NCBI RefSeq assembly: GCF_023954335.1
Contig: NZ_JAMLIE010000001.1
Coordinates: forward strand, 372,001-436,000
Reading direction: 5' to 3'
Source of the DNA: Aquamicrobium sp.
GTDB taxonomy: Bacteria > Pseudomonadota > Alphaproteobacteria > Rhizobiales > Rhizobiaceae
DNA: 64,000 bases
Made by a program: the position numbers and the translations under genes. Below the pieces are notes generated by a model, which ran no database searches, was not told the origin of the DNA, and was given only the letters and a program-made list of their open reading frames with translations. Below, piece after piece: positions 18,900 to 27,094 of the stretch (positions within the stretch are counted from its first letter, which is position 1; every line of letters starts with the position of its first letter).

Positions 18900-19730
18900 A
18901 TGGCCGACGCAGCCACTCTCGGCGCCTTCTCGGACAATGACGAGGCGCAGGCGGCCTACGCAGCCGCCAAGCGACGGCTCGTATGGCGGCGGCGCCTGCT
19001 GCCGATCGCGACCTTCCTCATCCTGCTCGTCCTGTGGGAGGTCGGCGTGCGGGTCTTCGACGTCAAGCCCTTCATCGCGCCCGCGCCGAGCGCCGTCTTC
19101 ACGGTCCTGGTCAACAAGTTCCCGATGCTGATGCAGAACCTCTTGCCCACGGCCATCGAGGCGATCGCCGGCTTCGCGCTCGGCAACATCGCCGCGATCC
19201 TGATCGCGACGGCCTTCGCGTACCGCCAGAGCGTCGAGGAGGCATTTTTTCCGATCGCGGTCATGATCAACACGATTCCGGTGGTCGCGAAGGCGCCGAT
19301 CCTGGTGCTGCTGCTGGGCAACGGCATGGAGCCCAAGATCGCCATAGCGGCTCTGATCTGCTTCTTTCCGACCCTGGTCAACATGACGCGCGGCCTGCGC
19401 GACGTGAACCCGCAGCAGCTCGAGCTGATGCATGTGCTGTCGGCTTCCCAGCGGGAGGTGTTCCTCAAGGTCCGCTTCAGGAACGCCATGCCCTACCTGT
19501 TCTCGGCGCTGAAGATCGCCGCCTCGACAGCCGTGATCGGCGCCATCGTCGGCGAATGGATCGGGGCGTCGGTGGGCATCGGCGCACTGATCATCCAGGC
19601 CACCTACAATTTCGACTCGCCGCTTCTTTACGCCACCATCGTTGTAGGCTCGGTCTTCTCGGCCACCTTCTTCGGTGTGATCTCCTGGCTGGAGCGCAGG
19701 TTCATCTACTGGAACGCTGCGGCGCGCTGA
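18900..19730 (+). CDS. ABC transporter permease, SsuC/TauC type
   Basis: 276 aa, about six membrane segments, beginning with a charged cytoplasmic stretch (AAAKRRLVWRRRLLP). Coupling loop 'QLELMHVLSASQREVFLKVRF' corresponds to the EAA motif. Completes the importer encoded from 17028. Confidence 0.92.
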   Translation: MADAATLGAFSDNDEAQAAYAAAKRRLVWRRRLLPIATFLILLVLWEVGVRVFDVKPFIAPAPSAVFTVLVNKFPMLMQNLLPTAIEAIAGFALGNIAAILIATAFAYRQSVEEAFFPIAVMINTIPVVAKAPILVLLLGNGMEPKIAIAALICFFPTLVNMTRGLRDVNPQQLELMHVLSASQREVFLKVRFRNAMPYLFSALKIAASTAVIGAIVGEWIGASVGIGALIIQATYNFDSPLLYATIVVGSVFSATFFGVISWLERRFIYWNAAAR

Positions 19731-19765
19731 TTGCGCCCCAACGCTGGTTTTTCGGGAGGAATCGG

Positions 19766-21118
19766 ATGACTTCGCATTCTATGATCGATGAGGCGGCCGG
19801 CAAGGTCCCGGTCGTCGCGGAGGCGGACCTCGTCGTCGTCGGCGGCGGGCCCGCCGGCATCGCCGCCGCCGTCTCCGGCGCGCGCAACGGGCTCTCGGTG
19901 ACGCTGCTTGAGCGCTACCCCTATCTCGGCGGCCTGGCCTCGGGCGGCATGGTGCTGGTGCTCGACGACATGTGCAACGGCAATGAGGTGACGGTGCGCG
20001 GGCTGTGCTCCGAGCTCATCGAGCGCATGACCGGGATGGGCCTGTGCGTCACGCCGCCGGAAGAGGACTGGATCGCCGACGAGGCCAAGTTCCGCAAATG
20101 GGCGCGGTGGGGCACCTATAATTTCTACGGCCACACCAAGCCGCAACCCGTCTGCTACGCCTCGGCCTTCGACCCCGACGGCTTCAAGCGGGCCTCGAAC
20201 GACATCGTCGCCGACGCCGGGGTCAATCTGCGCCTGCATAGCTGGTTCTCCAGGACCATCGTCGAGGACGGCGTGGTCAAGGGGGTGATCTGCGAATCCA
20301 AGGCCGGCCGCCAGGCTGTCCTCGGCAAGGTGGTGATCGACGCGACCGGGGACCTCGACGTGGCGGCCTCGGCCGGCGCGCCGCACAGCCACGGCTCCTT
20401 CATCGTCACGACGGTCTTCCGGCTCGGCGGCATCGACGCGGCGGAAGCCGAGCGTTTCGAGTTCGAGGAGCCGGAGGCTTTCGCCAAGCTCGACCGCGAG
20501 GCCAAGCGGATCATCGGCGGCTCGTGGGAGCGCTGGTGGCTCAAGACGCCGCTGCCCGGCATCATATGGTGCAACTGCCCGCACATGGCCGGTTTCGACG
20601 GCACCTCCGTGGAGGACCTCACGCGGGCGGACGCGCGGGGACGTGAACGGATCGCCGCGCTCGTGGAGTTCGCGCGGGCGAAGATCCCCGGCTTCGCCAA
20701 TGCGTTCGTGGTCGATGTCGCGCCGCAGCTCGGCGTGCGGACCTCGCGGCTGCTCGAGGGCGAATATGTGATGACCAAGGAGGACGTCGCGTCGCGCCGG
20801 CATTTCGCCGATTCGGTCGCCCGCGGCCGCGACTACTACTATCCCTACCGCACGCTGCTGCCGAAGGGCGTGAAGCAGCTGTTGGTGGCGGGCCGCCATT
20901 ATTCCTCGACGGCCGCGGCGCAGCGCACCTCTCGCGAGATACCGCCCTGCATGGCGATGGGCGAGGCCGCGGGAGTCGCCGCCGCCGTGGCGCTCGAACA
21001 GGGCGTCGGCGTCGACAAGGTCGACGTCGCCACCGTGCAGCGGCGGCTGCGCGCGCAGGGCGCGGACCCCGGCGACCAGCCGGCGTCCAATGCCACCTTC
21101 ACGATCGCAGCCGAATAA
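19766..21118 (+). CDS. FAD-dependent oxidoreductase (PF12831-like)
   Basis: 450 aa flavoprotein. Dinucleotide-binding motif ADLVVVGGGPAGIAAAVSGA at residues about 22-41, then LLERYPYLGGLASGGM, the usual adenine/ribose contact, and a C-terminal 'QLLVAGRHYSSTAAAQRTSREIPPCMAMGEAAG', the second FAD-binding segment of the FAD_oxidored group. The start at 19766 follows GGGAGGA. Substrate is unknown. Its position between the importer and the CoA-transferase, with a ferredoxin downstream, suggests it oxidises or reduces the imported compound. Confidence 0.8.
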   Translation: MTSHSMIDEAAGKVPVVAEADLVVVGGGPAGIAAAVSGARNGLSVTLLERYPYLGGLASGGMVLVLDDMCNGNEVTVRGLCSELIERMTGMGLCVTPPEEDWIADEAKFRKWARWGTYNFYGHTKPQPVCYASAFDPDGFKRASNDIVADAGVNLRLHSWFSRTIVEDGVVKGVICESKAGRQAVLGKVVIDATGDLDVAASAGAPHSHGSFIVTTVFRLGGIDAAEAERFEFEEPEAFAKLDREAKRIIGGSWERWWLKTPLPGIIWCNCPHMAGFDGTSVEDLTRADARGRERIAALVEFARAKIPGFANAFVVDVAPQLGVRTSRLLEGEYVMTKEDVASRRHFADSVARGRDYYYPYRTLLPKGVKQLLVAGRHYSSTAAAQRTSREIPPCMAMGEAAGVAAAVALEQGVGVDKVDVATVQRRLRAQGADPGDQPASNATFTIAAE

Positions 21119-21131
21119 TGAGGAGCCATTG

Positions 21132-22310
21132 ATGTCGTCTTCGGACACGCAGCCGCTTTCCGGTATCACCGTCATCGACTTTACGCAGGCGATGCTGGGA
21201 CCTGTCTCGACGCTCGTCCTGGCCGATTACGGCGCCGACGTCATCAAAATCGAACGTCCGGGCCAGGGCGATCTTTCGCGCTGGTCCGAGGACGGCGACC
21301 CCGACAATCCCGTCTATCGCAGCATGAACCGCAACAAGCGCTCGATCGCGCTCGACCTGCGCTCGGCCGAAGGCAAGGAGATCATCTATGATCTCGCCCG
21401 CAAAGCCGACGTGGTGGTCAACAACTTCCGGGCCGGGGTGATGGACCGGATGGGCTTCGGCTACGACGCGTTGCGCAAGCTCAACCCCGGCATCATCTTC
21501 GCCTCGGGAACCGGCTTCGGCGCCGACGGCCCGCTGTCCCACAAGGGCGGGCAGGACGTTCTGGCACAGGCGCTGTCGGGGGTGATGGCCCGGCGGCCCG
21601 ACCCCGCCACCCCGTATTCCGTCTATTCGACCTGCCTTTGCGACTATACCGCCGGCATGCATCTCGCGCAGGCGATCCTGCTGGCGCTGCTCCAGCGCAA
21701 CCGCACGGGAGTCGGGCAGCGCGTGTCGGTCTCGCTGTTCGAATCCATGCTCGCCATGCAGACGCAGGAAGCGGCGGTGTGGCTGCAGGAACGCAAGGAG
21801 CTCAACTGGGGGGCGATGCCGTTGACGGGCGCATTCGCGACCTCGGACGGGGCGCTCGTCCTCGTCGGCGCCTTCAAGAGCGAGCCGTTGCGCGACATCT
21901 GCGCCGCGCTCGACCTCGGCGAGATGTGGCGGGATCCCCGTTTCGAGACGCCGCTGGCGCAGAAAGCCAACCGCTCGCATCTCCAGTCCGCTTTCGCCGA
22001 GCGGTTCGCGGGCAACACGACCGCCTACTGGATCGGCCGGCTCGAGGAGCAGGACCTGCTGTGCGCGCCGATCCTGACCATGGAGGAGGCGCTGGCGCAT
22101 CAGCAGACCGTCGTCAACGGCACCGTGGTCGAGGTGGCCGGCGAGCAGTCGCTGCGCGCGATCGGGACGCCCCTGCGTCTGGAGAACGACGCCTTCCGCA
22201 TCCGCCACGTGCCCCCGAAGCTCGGAGCCGACGGTGAAGCGGTTCTCGCGGATCTGGGCTATTCGAGCGCGCGGATCGCCGGGCTCAAGCAGACAGGAAT
22301 ACTCTCATGA
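21132..22310 (+). CDS. CaiB/BaiF family CoA-transferase
   Basis: Class III CoA-transferase, 392 aa. 'LSGITVIDFTQAMLGPVSTLVLADYGADVIKIE' is the family N-terminus, followed by 'NRNKRSIALDLRS' and 'NNFRAGVMDRMGFGYDAL'. The catalytic Asp is expected in CDYTAGMHLA. GAGGAG precedes the ATG. It probably moves CoA onto the imported acid (or exchanges product and substrate acyl groups). Overlaps the enoyl-CoA hydratase gene by 4 bp. Confidence 0.93.
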   Translation: MSSSDTQPLSGITVIDFTQAMLGPVSTLVLADYGADVIKIERPGQGDLSRWSEDGDPDNPVYRSMNRNKRSIALDLRSAEGKEIIYDLARKADVVVNNFRAGVMDRMGFGYDALRKLNPGIIFASGTGFGADGPLSHKGGQDVLAQALSGVMARRPDPATPYSVYSTCLCDYTAGMHLAQAILLALLQRNRTGVGQRVSVSLFESMLAMQTQEAAVWLQERKELNWGAMPLTGAFATSDGALVLVGAFKSEPLRDICAALDLGEMWRDPRFETPLAQKANRSHLQSAFAERFAGNTTAYWIGRLEEQDLLCAPILTMEEALAHQQTVVNGTVVEVAGEQSLRAIGTPLRLENDAFRIRHVPPKLGADGEAVLADLGYSSARIAGLKQTGILS

Positions 22311-23083
22311 CAGTTCATTTTTCCATCGAGAATCATGTCGCGCGGATCACCATCGACCGTCCCGAGCGCCTCAACGCCATAGATGCCGATACGGAAGCCG
22401 CGCTGATGGATGCGTGGTCCAGCATCGAGGCCAATCGCGACGTGCGCGTGGCGGTGCTGACCGGGGCGGGGGATCGCGCTTTCTGTGTCGGCTCGGACAT
22501 GAAGAAGGTCTCGCATTCCAGCGGCCTCGAATACTGGGCGCACCACAGGCCGGGCGGCTATGGCGGCATCGCGCTGCGCGACACGCTCGACATTCCCGTG
22601 ATCGCCCGCGTCAACGGCCATGCGCTGGGCGGCGGCATGGAGATGGTCCTCGGCTGCGACATCGTCGTTGCATCCGAGAAGGCGACGTTCGGCCTGCCCG
22701 AGCCGCGGGTCGGCCGGCTCGCCCTCGACGGCGGCATCGCGCTGCTCGCGCGGCGCATCCCCTATGTCCACGCCATGGGCATGCTGGTCACCGGCCGCCG
22801 CATCGACGCCGCGACGGCGCAGGGCTTCGGCCTCGTCAACGAGGTCGTTCCCCATGACGATCTCGACGGCGCGGTCGACCGCTGGGTGGCCGACATCCTC
22901 GCCTGCGCGCCGCTGTCGGTGCGGGCGGTGAAGGCGCTGGTGCGCGCCGGCGAGGGGATGGGACCGAAAGAAGCCCAGATGCTGCGCCTGCCGCAGCTGG
23001 TCGAGGCGCTGCAGTCGCAGGACCAGGACGAAGGCGTCGCGGCCTTCGTGGAGAAGCGGGCGCCGAACTGGAAGGGCCGGTAG
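22307..23083 (+). CDS. Enoyl-CoA hydratase/isomerase family protein
   Basis: Crotonase-fold enzyme, 258 aa. Oxyanion-hole elements AFCVGSDM and HALGGGMEM are present, and both catalytic glutamates of true hydratases are retained (GGGMEM and FGLPEPR), favouring hydratase activity. It most likely adds water to the unsaturated acyl-CoA made in this operon. The start overlaps the CoA-transferase stop (ATGA). Confidence 0.93.
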   Translation: MTVHFSIENHVARITIDRPERLNAIDADTEAALMDAWSSIEANRDVRVAVLTGAGDRAFCVGSDMKKVSHSSGLEYWAHHRPGGYGGIALRDTLDIPVIARVNGHALGGGMEMVLGCDIVVASEKATFGLPEPRVGRLALDGGIALLARRIPYVHAMGMLVTGRRIDAATAQGFGLVNEVVPHDDLDGAVDRWVADILACAPLSVRAVKALVRAGEGMGPKEAQMLRLPQLVEALQSQDQDEGVAAFVEKRAPNWKGR

Positions 23084-23087
23084 GGCC

Positions 23088-23429
23088 ATGCCCTACGTCA
23101 TCGGCTCCGCGTGCATCGACGTCAAGGACGGCGCCTGCCAGGACGTCTGTCCGGTCGAATGCATCTACGAGGGCGGCCGGATGATGTATATCCACCCGAC
23201 CGAATGCATAAGCTGCGGCATCTGCCTTTCCGTCTGCCCGGTCGATGCGATCTTTGCCGATGACGAACTGCCCGAGCGGGAGAACCGGTTCCTCGCGATC
23301 AACGCCGAGTTCTTCGAGGACGGCGTCACCGGCTGGGGCGAACCAGGCGGAGCGAGCGAGACGTTCCGCACCGATCTCGACCATCCCGAGGTCGCAGGCG
23401 TGGAAAAAAAGGAAACCGAGCTGTCATGA
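23088..23429 (+). CDS. Ferredoxin with two iron-sulfur cluster motifs (FdxA-like)
   Basis: 113 aa. The first motif is CIDVKDGACQDVCPVECI, spaced like the 3Fe-4S (7Fe) ferredoxins of proteobacteria; the second is CISCGICLSVCPVDAI, a 4Fe-4S site. The C-terminal tail is acidic. It begins 4 bp after the hydratase and is likely the electron partner of the flavoprotein three genes upstream. FdxA housekeeping ferredoxins look similar, but the operon position suggests a dedicated role. Confidence 0.9.
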   Translation: MPYVIGSACIDVKDGACQDVCPVECIYEGGRMMYIHPTECISCGICLSVCPVDAIFADDELPERENRFLAINAEFFEDGVTGWGEPGGASETFRTDLDHPEVAGVEKKETELS

Positions 23430-23497
23430 CCATCCACCAGAACTTCATCGCTGGTCGTTGAGTGGAAGGCACGAGTGCCGCCAATGGTGGAACTTGA
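23426..23497 (+). pseudogene. 5' stub of an aldehyde dehydrogenase gene, stopped at codon 12
   Basis: An ATG overlapping the ferredoxin stop (ATGA) reads MTIHQNFIAGR, then TGA, then VEGTSAAN in the same frame. Aldehyde dehydrogenases of this type begin 'xNFIxGRWVEG', so the TGA (23459-23461) replaces an expected TGG tryptophan codon. A second stop follows at 23495-23497 and no more of the roughly 480-codon gene is recognisable. The operon therefore once continued into an aldehyde dehydrogenase that has been deleted. Confidence 0.75.
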
Positions 23498-23715
23498 TCA
23501 AACACCCCCGGCCGCGCGCGCGTGGTGAGCAGCTGGATGGAACGCGCAGGCGCTGCGAAGTGGGGTTTGCTGGCGGCGAATACCTCGGCGGCGGCAGATG
23601 AATCCGAGCCCCCGGATAGTCGCTGCCAGTCCTGATCGAGCTTTCACCGCGGGCTTATAAGCTCATCCGCCCATCGGCTGGTAGATCATTAGGAATTGCC
23701 TCGTATCCTCGCCGC
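23498..23715. other. Spacer after the dehydrogenase stub
   Basis: GC-rich sequence without a gene; it may hold unrecognisable remains of the deleted aldehyde dehydrogenase region. No hairpin with a T-run was seen. Confidence 0.4.
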
Positions 23716-23922
23716 ATGACGATTCCGGCAATCCTGAAATACACTGCGATCGGGTTGGCGATTTGCATCCTGCCGCTGCTCATCGTCGGCGGTCTGGGTA
23801 TCAGCGATAATCCGGTAGGGCTTGGCATGCTCATGGTGATGGGGACGCCGGTCGTTCTGATCGTTGCAGCCGTCGCGATCGCTGCCCGACTTGTCACGGA
23901 CTGGTCCAGGCGCAGGCGATAG
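23716..23922 (+). CDS. Small two-segment membrane protein, hypothetical
   Basis: 68 codons with two hydrophobic stretches (residues about 8-26 and 36-57) and a basic C-terminus (WSRRRR), consistent with a small inner-membrane protein with cytoplasmic tail. No strong ribosome-binding site is present and no family was recognised. It could be a chance frame, but the hydrophobic pattern and isolated position make it worth listing. Confidence 0.4.
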   Translation: MTIPAILKYTAIGLAICILPLLIVGGLGISDNPVGLGMLMVMGTPVVLIVAAVAIAARLVTDWSRRRR

Positions 23923-24001
23923 CCGTCTCCGGCTCGACTGCTCGACACGAAGCGTCATGCCACTCCCGAGCATCTGGTGCCAACGCTCACGGCATCGCGC
24001 C

Positions 24002-24937
24002 TCACGGATCTTGCCTCATGTCCGGATTGTGCTCGTGTCTCGCGTCCTGCTCCGCGATCTTCATGAACACCTCCTCCAACTCCTTGATGGTTCGCTTGAT
24101 GAGCCGTGATATCGGCCTGTCCCTGGATATCAGCGCATAGGCGGTCAGGTTGATCGTTGGCACAAACTGTTTCACCACCAGTCCAGGATAGCTCATCGAC
24201 GAAACAATGAATTGATCGACGATACCGACGCCGACGCCGCTTTGCGCCAAGGCGCAGATCATGTTGCAGTAGCGCGTCTGCACGACGGCATTGATCTCGA
24301 TTGCATTTTTTTCCAGCGGAATGCTGATGAGTTCGCCCAAGGGGCTGGTGGGGGAAAGACGGATAATGCGGTGGCCCTGCAAGTCGCCGGGCCTGATCAC
24401 CGGCTGTCTCGCCAGCGGGTGATCGCGCGCCATCACGCAAACCATCTTGCCGAGATAGAGAGGCTTCGTGATGAGCCGCGGACGATCACCGACGGTGAAG
24501 ACGATGCCGATATCGGCGATATTCGCCTCGACCTGTTCGGCAGCGCGATCCCAGTTCTGCACCTCAAGCGTGATCTTCACGTCCGGCGTCTTCTCGAGGA
24601 TTGACCGGATCGCATCCGGCACAACCGAAGAGGCAAGGCTCGAGCTGGCGACAATGCGGATGTTACCGATGCTGCCGTCGCGGATGTCGCGCACCCGCGC
24701 CTTGGTCGCCTCCAGCGCGAGGAACAGAGGCTCGATCTCCTTGTAGAGATGCACCGCCTCGTCGGTGGCCACCAGGCGGCCCTTGCTGCGCTCGAAGAGT
24801 TGCATGCCCAGCCCCTCCTCGACATCCGCGATCATGCGGCTGACGGCCGGCTGCGACACACCCAGTGTCAGCGCAGCGCCCGTCGTTGTGCCGGCCGCCA
24901 TCACGGCGCGAAAGACTTCCAGCTGTCGAAGATGCAT
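24002..24937 (-). CDS. LysR-family transcriptional regulator, likely of the hydantoin operon
   Basis: 311 aa. Winged helix MHLRQLEVFRAVMAAGTTTG with recognition part VSQPAVSRMIADVEEGLGMQLFERSKGRLVAT, then the effector domain 'NIRIVASSSLASSVVPDAI' and 'SGVGVGIVDQFIVSSM'. Divergent from the carbamoylase/racemase/TRAP/hydantoinase genes across 338 bp containing an imperfect dyad. The likely inducer is a hydantoin or N-carbamoyl amino acid, by position only. Confidence 0.92.
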   Translation of the reverse strand: MHLRQLEVFRAVMAAGTTTGAALTLGVSQPAVSRMIADVEEGLGMQLFERSKGRLVATDEAVHLYKEIEPLFLALEATKARVRDIRDGSIGNIRIVASSSLASSVVPDAIRSILEKTPDVKITLEVQNWDRAAEQVEANIADIGIVFTVGDRPRLITKPLYLGKMVCVMARDHPLARQPVIRPGDLQGHRIIRLSPTSPLGELISIPLEKNAIEINAVVQTRYCNMICALAQSGVGVGIVDQFIVSSMSYPGLVVKQFVPTINLTAYALISRDRPISRLIKRTIKELEEVFMKIAEQDARHEHNPDMRQDP

Positions 24938-25275
24938 CCTAACGGTCCAGTCGTCCGGCCACGTAGCCCGATGATGATGAATAGCGGATTGTTATAGGGA
25001 TGACAAACCGCTCCCCTCGCTGAAGATCATTGGAAACAAGGGAGAGCGGCGGGGGCCCTTCTCATAAAAAAACAAAGATTTCAATATTTTACGTGAAAAT
25101 TACCTCTCGCCCCACCCTGCACCCCTGTGCCGGGCAGGTGAATAAATACCCGCTCAGGGCGAATCCTATGCCGTCATGTTATCAATGATGCCCCATATTG
25201 CATAAGACATCGCTATATTTGTCGTTACATTCCCCGGCGGTCATTGGACATACAGGAACGCTCAGGAATCATATG
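24938..25275. other. Divergent regulatory region, LysR gene / hydantoin operon
   Basis: 338 bp, clearly more AT-rich than its neighbours (A-runs around 25066-25090), with no gene. It should hold the promoters of both the LysR gene and the hydantoin operon. The only defined element seen is the dyad at 25179-25205. Confidence 0.6.
25179..25205. promoter_or_regulatory. Imperfect dyad, candidate LysR binding site
   Basis: TTAT-N2-A-N2-ATG-CCC-CAT-N2-T-N2-ATAA is symmetrical at 8 of 13 base pairs around position 25192, about 70-95 bp upstream of the carbamoylase start, the usual place and size for a LysR recognition site. Symmetry is partial, so this is tentative. Confidence 0.3.
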
Positions 25276-26187
25276 ATGGCTAGGATAGTGAAGGTTGCCG
25301 GCGCCCAGCTTGGTGGTGTCCAGCGGGCGGAAACGCGTGAGGCGGTCGTCGCGCGGATGCTCGCCCTGATGGATCAGGCGTTCGAGCGCGGATGCGATCT
25401 GGTCGTTTATCCCGAACTTGCCCTGACGACGTTCTTCCCCCGCTATCACGTCACCACGGCCGAGGAGATCGATCCGTGGTTCGAGACCGAAATGCCAAAT
25501 GCGGTCGTTCAGCCCCTGTTCGACCGCGCTCGAAAATACGGCATCGGGTTCTATCTAGGCTACGGCGAGATCGCTGAAGACGATTCCGGAAAGCATCGAT
25601 ACAATACAAGCATTCTCGTCGACAAATCCGGGTTCATTGTCGGGAAATATCGCAAGATTCATTTGCCCGGACATTCCGGCTACGAATCGGAACGGGACTT
25701 CCAGACGCTCGAGAAATACTATTTTTCCGTCGGCAATCTCGGCTTTCCCGTCTGGAACACGATGGGCGGCGTCATGGGCATGTGCATCTGCAACGACCGT
25801 CGCTGGCCGGAGACGTTCCGCGTCATGGGGCTGCAGGGTGTCGAGATGGTTCTTCTCGGCTTCAACACGCCGACGCTCAACCACAAATATTTCGAACCGC
25901 CGCATCTGCGGGTCTTCTATTCCGACCTCTGCGTTCAGGCGGGAGCGTATCAGAACAGCACCTGGGTCGTGGCGGTTGCCAAGGCCGGCAACGAGGATGG
26001 CCAGCATCTCATGGGCGCGAGCGTCATCGTCGCGCCGACGGGCCAGATCGTGGCCCGCAGCTATACGGACGGCGATGAGTTGATCATCGCCGCCTGCGAT
26101 CTGGACGAGTGTCGCGCCGGCAAGGAAAACATGTTCAATTTCAACGCCCACCGGCGGCCCGAGCACTACAGGTTGCTGGTCGAATAA
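25276..26187 (+). CDS. N-carbamoyl-D-amino-acid hydrolase (D-carbamoylase)
   Basis: Nitrilase-superfamily amidohydrolase converting N-carbamoyl-D-amino acids to D-amino acids, CO2 and ammonia; 303 aa. With the start at 25276 the catalytic triad falls at Glu47 (VVYPELALTTFFPRY), Lys127 (KYRKIHLPGH) and Cys172 (CICNDRRWPET), the same numbers as in the Agrobacterium enzyme. The C-terminal FNFNAHRRPEHY also matches that family. An ATG one codon upstream is the alternative start. First gene of the hydantoin operon. Confidence 0.93.
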   Translation: MARIVKVAGAQLGGVQRAETREAVVARMLALMDQAFERGCDLVVYPELALTTFFPRYHVTTAEEIDPWFETEMPNAVVQPLFDRARKYGIGFYLGYGEIAEDDSGKHRYNTSILVDKSGFIVGKYRKIHLPGHSGYESERDFQTLEKYYFSVGNLGFPVWNTMGGVMGMCICNDRRWPETFRVMGLQGVEMVLLGFNTPTLNHKYFEPPHLRVFYSDLCVQAGAYQNSTWVVAVAKAGNEDGQHLMGASVIVAPTGQIVARSYTDGDELIIAACDLDECRAGKENMFNFNAHRRPEHYRLLVE

Positions 26188-26228
26188 CCGGTTGGCCCGC
26201 GTGAACGACACGGAAGGAAGAAGCGATC

Positions 26229-26879
26229 ATGGGCCGGAAAACGATCCTCGTCATCAATCCGAACTCCAATGAGGCGGTCACGAGGATCGTCGACGAGTCG
26301 GTGGCTCCCCTGCGGTTCGTCGACGGGCCGTCCATCGAGTGTATCACGCTTCGCGAAGGCCCCTTCGGTATCGAAAGCCAGGTTCATGCGGAGCAGGTGG
26401 TTCTTCCCTTGGCGCGCATCGCCGAGACGCGGACGGACGCTGCTGCGTTCGTGATCGCCTGCTATGCCGATCCGGGGATCGACGCGATGCGCTCGGTGGC
26501 GGCGGTGCCGGTCTTCGGTTCGCAGGAAAGCGCGATCCTGACGGGGCTCGCGCGCGGCGACCGGCTTGGCGTCATCGCCGCCGGCCCCGGCTCCATCAAG
26601 CGGCATCGCCGTTATCTGCGCCGCCTCGGTCTGCTGGATCGCATAGCCAGCGAACGTCCGGTCAATATGAGCGTCGATGAAATCGCCACCGCCGGGCACA
26701 GCTTCGAACGGCTCGTCGCCGTCGGCCGCGCATTGATCGACGACGGCGCCGACGCGATCGTCCTCGGCTGCGCCGGCATGGCGCGATATCGGCCGTCGCT
26801 GGAGCAGACCTTGGGCGTGCCAGTCATCGAGCCGACCCAGGCGGCGGTCGCGATGGCGCTCGCGGCAGCTCGCGTCTAG
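26229..26879 (+). CDS. Hydantoin racemase (Asp/Glu racemase superfamily)
   Basis: Interconverts D- and L-5-substituted hydantoins, 216 aa. The two catalytic cysteines of the superfamily are present at Cys78 (VIACYADPG) and Cys181 (VLGCAGM), and the N-terminus 'ILVINPNSNEAVT' is typical of hydantoin racemases. 41 bp after the carbamoylase. Allantoin racemase is the nearest alternative; the flanking D-carbamoylase and hydantoinase favour hydantoin. Confidence 0.88.
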   Translation: MGRKTILVINPNSNEAVTRIVDESVAPLRFVDGPSIECITLREGPFGIESQVHAEQVVLPLARIAETRTDAAAFVIACYADPGIDAMRSVAAVPVFGSQESAILTGLARGDRLGVIAAGPGSIKRHRRYLRRLGLLDRIASERPVNMSVDEIATAGHSFERLVAVGRALIDDGADAIVLGCAGMARYRPSLEQTLGVPVIEPTQAAVAMALAAARV

Positions 26880-26902
26880 GGAAGCGAGCGCCCCGGCATG
26901 GT

Positions 26903-26923
26903 CCCTCCGGAGCGGCCGGAGGG
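26903..26923 (+). terminator. GC-rich hairpin between racemase and TRAP genes
   Basis: CCCTCCGG and CCGGAGGG form a perfect 8-bp stem with a 5-nt loop, 23 nt after the racemase stop. No T-run follows, so it would be a pause, processing site or weak terminator inside the operon rather than a complete stop. Confidence 0.4.
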
Positions 26924-27094
26924 TATCTGCCGTAACGATGGCGCTACCGCCCTATAGAGGTTGGACATAGGAATCGGCCTCGTTTTCATTGGCCTGCCAT
27001 CGGCAAATTCCATACCGTCCACCGCGCAACCTTTGCCCTCGGTTGGAAACAGCCACATGGGTGGGTGTCGTCAACACACAAAAGGGGACTAACA

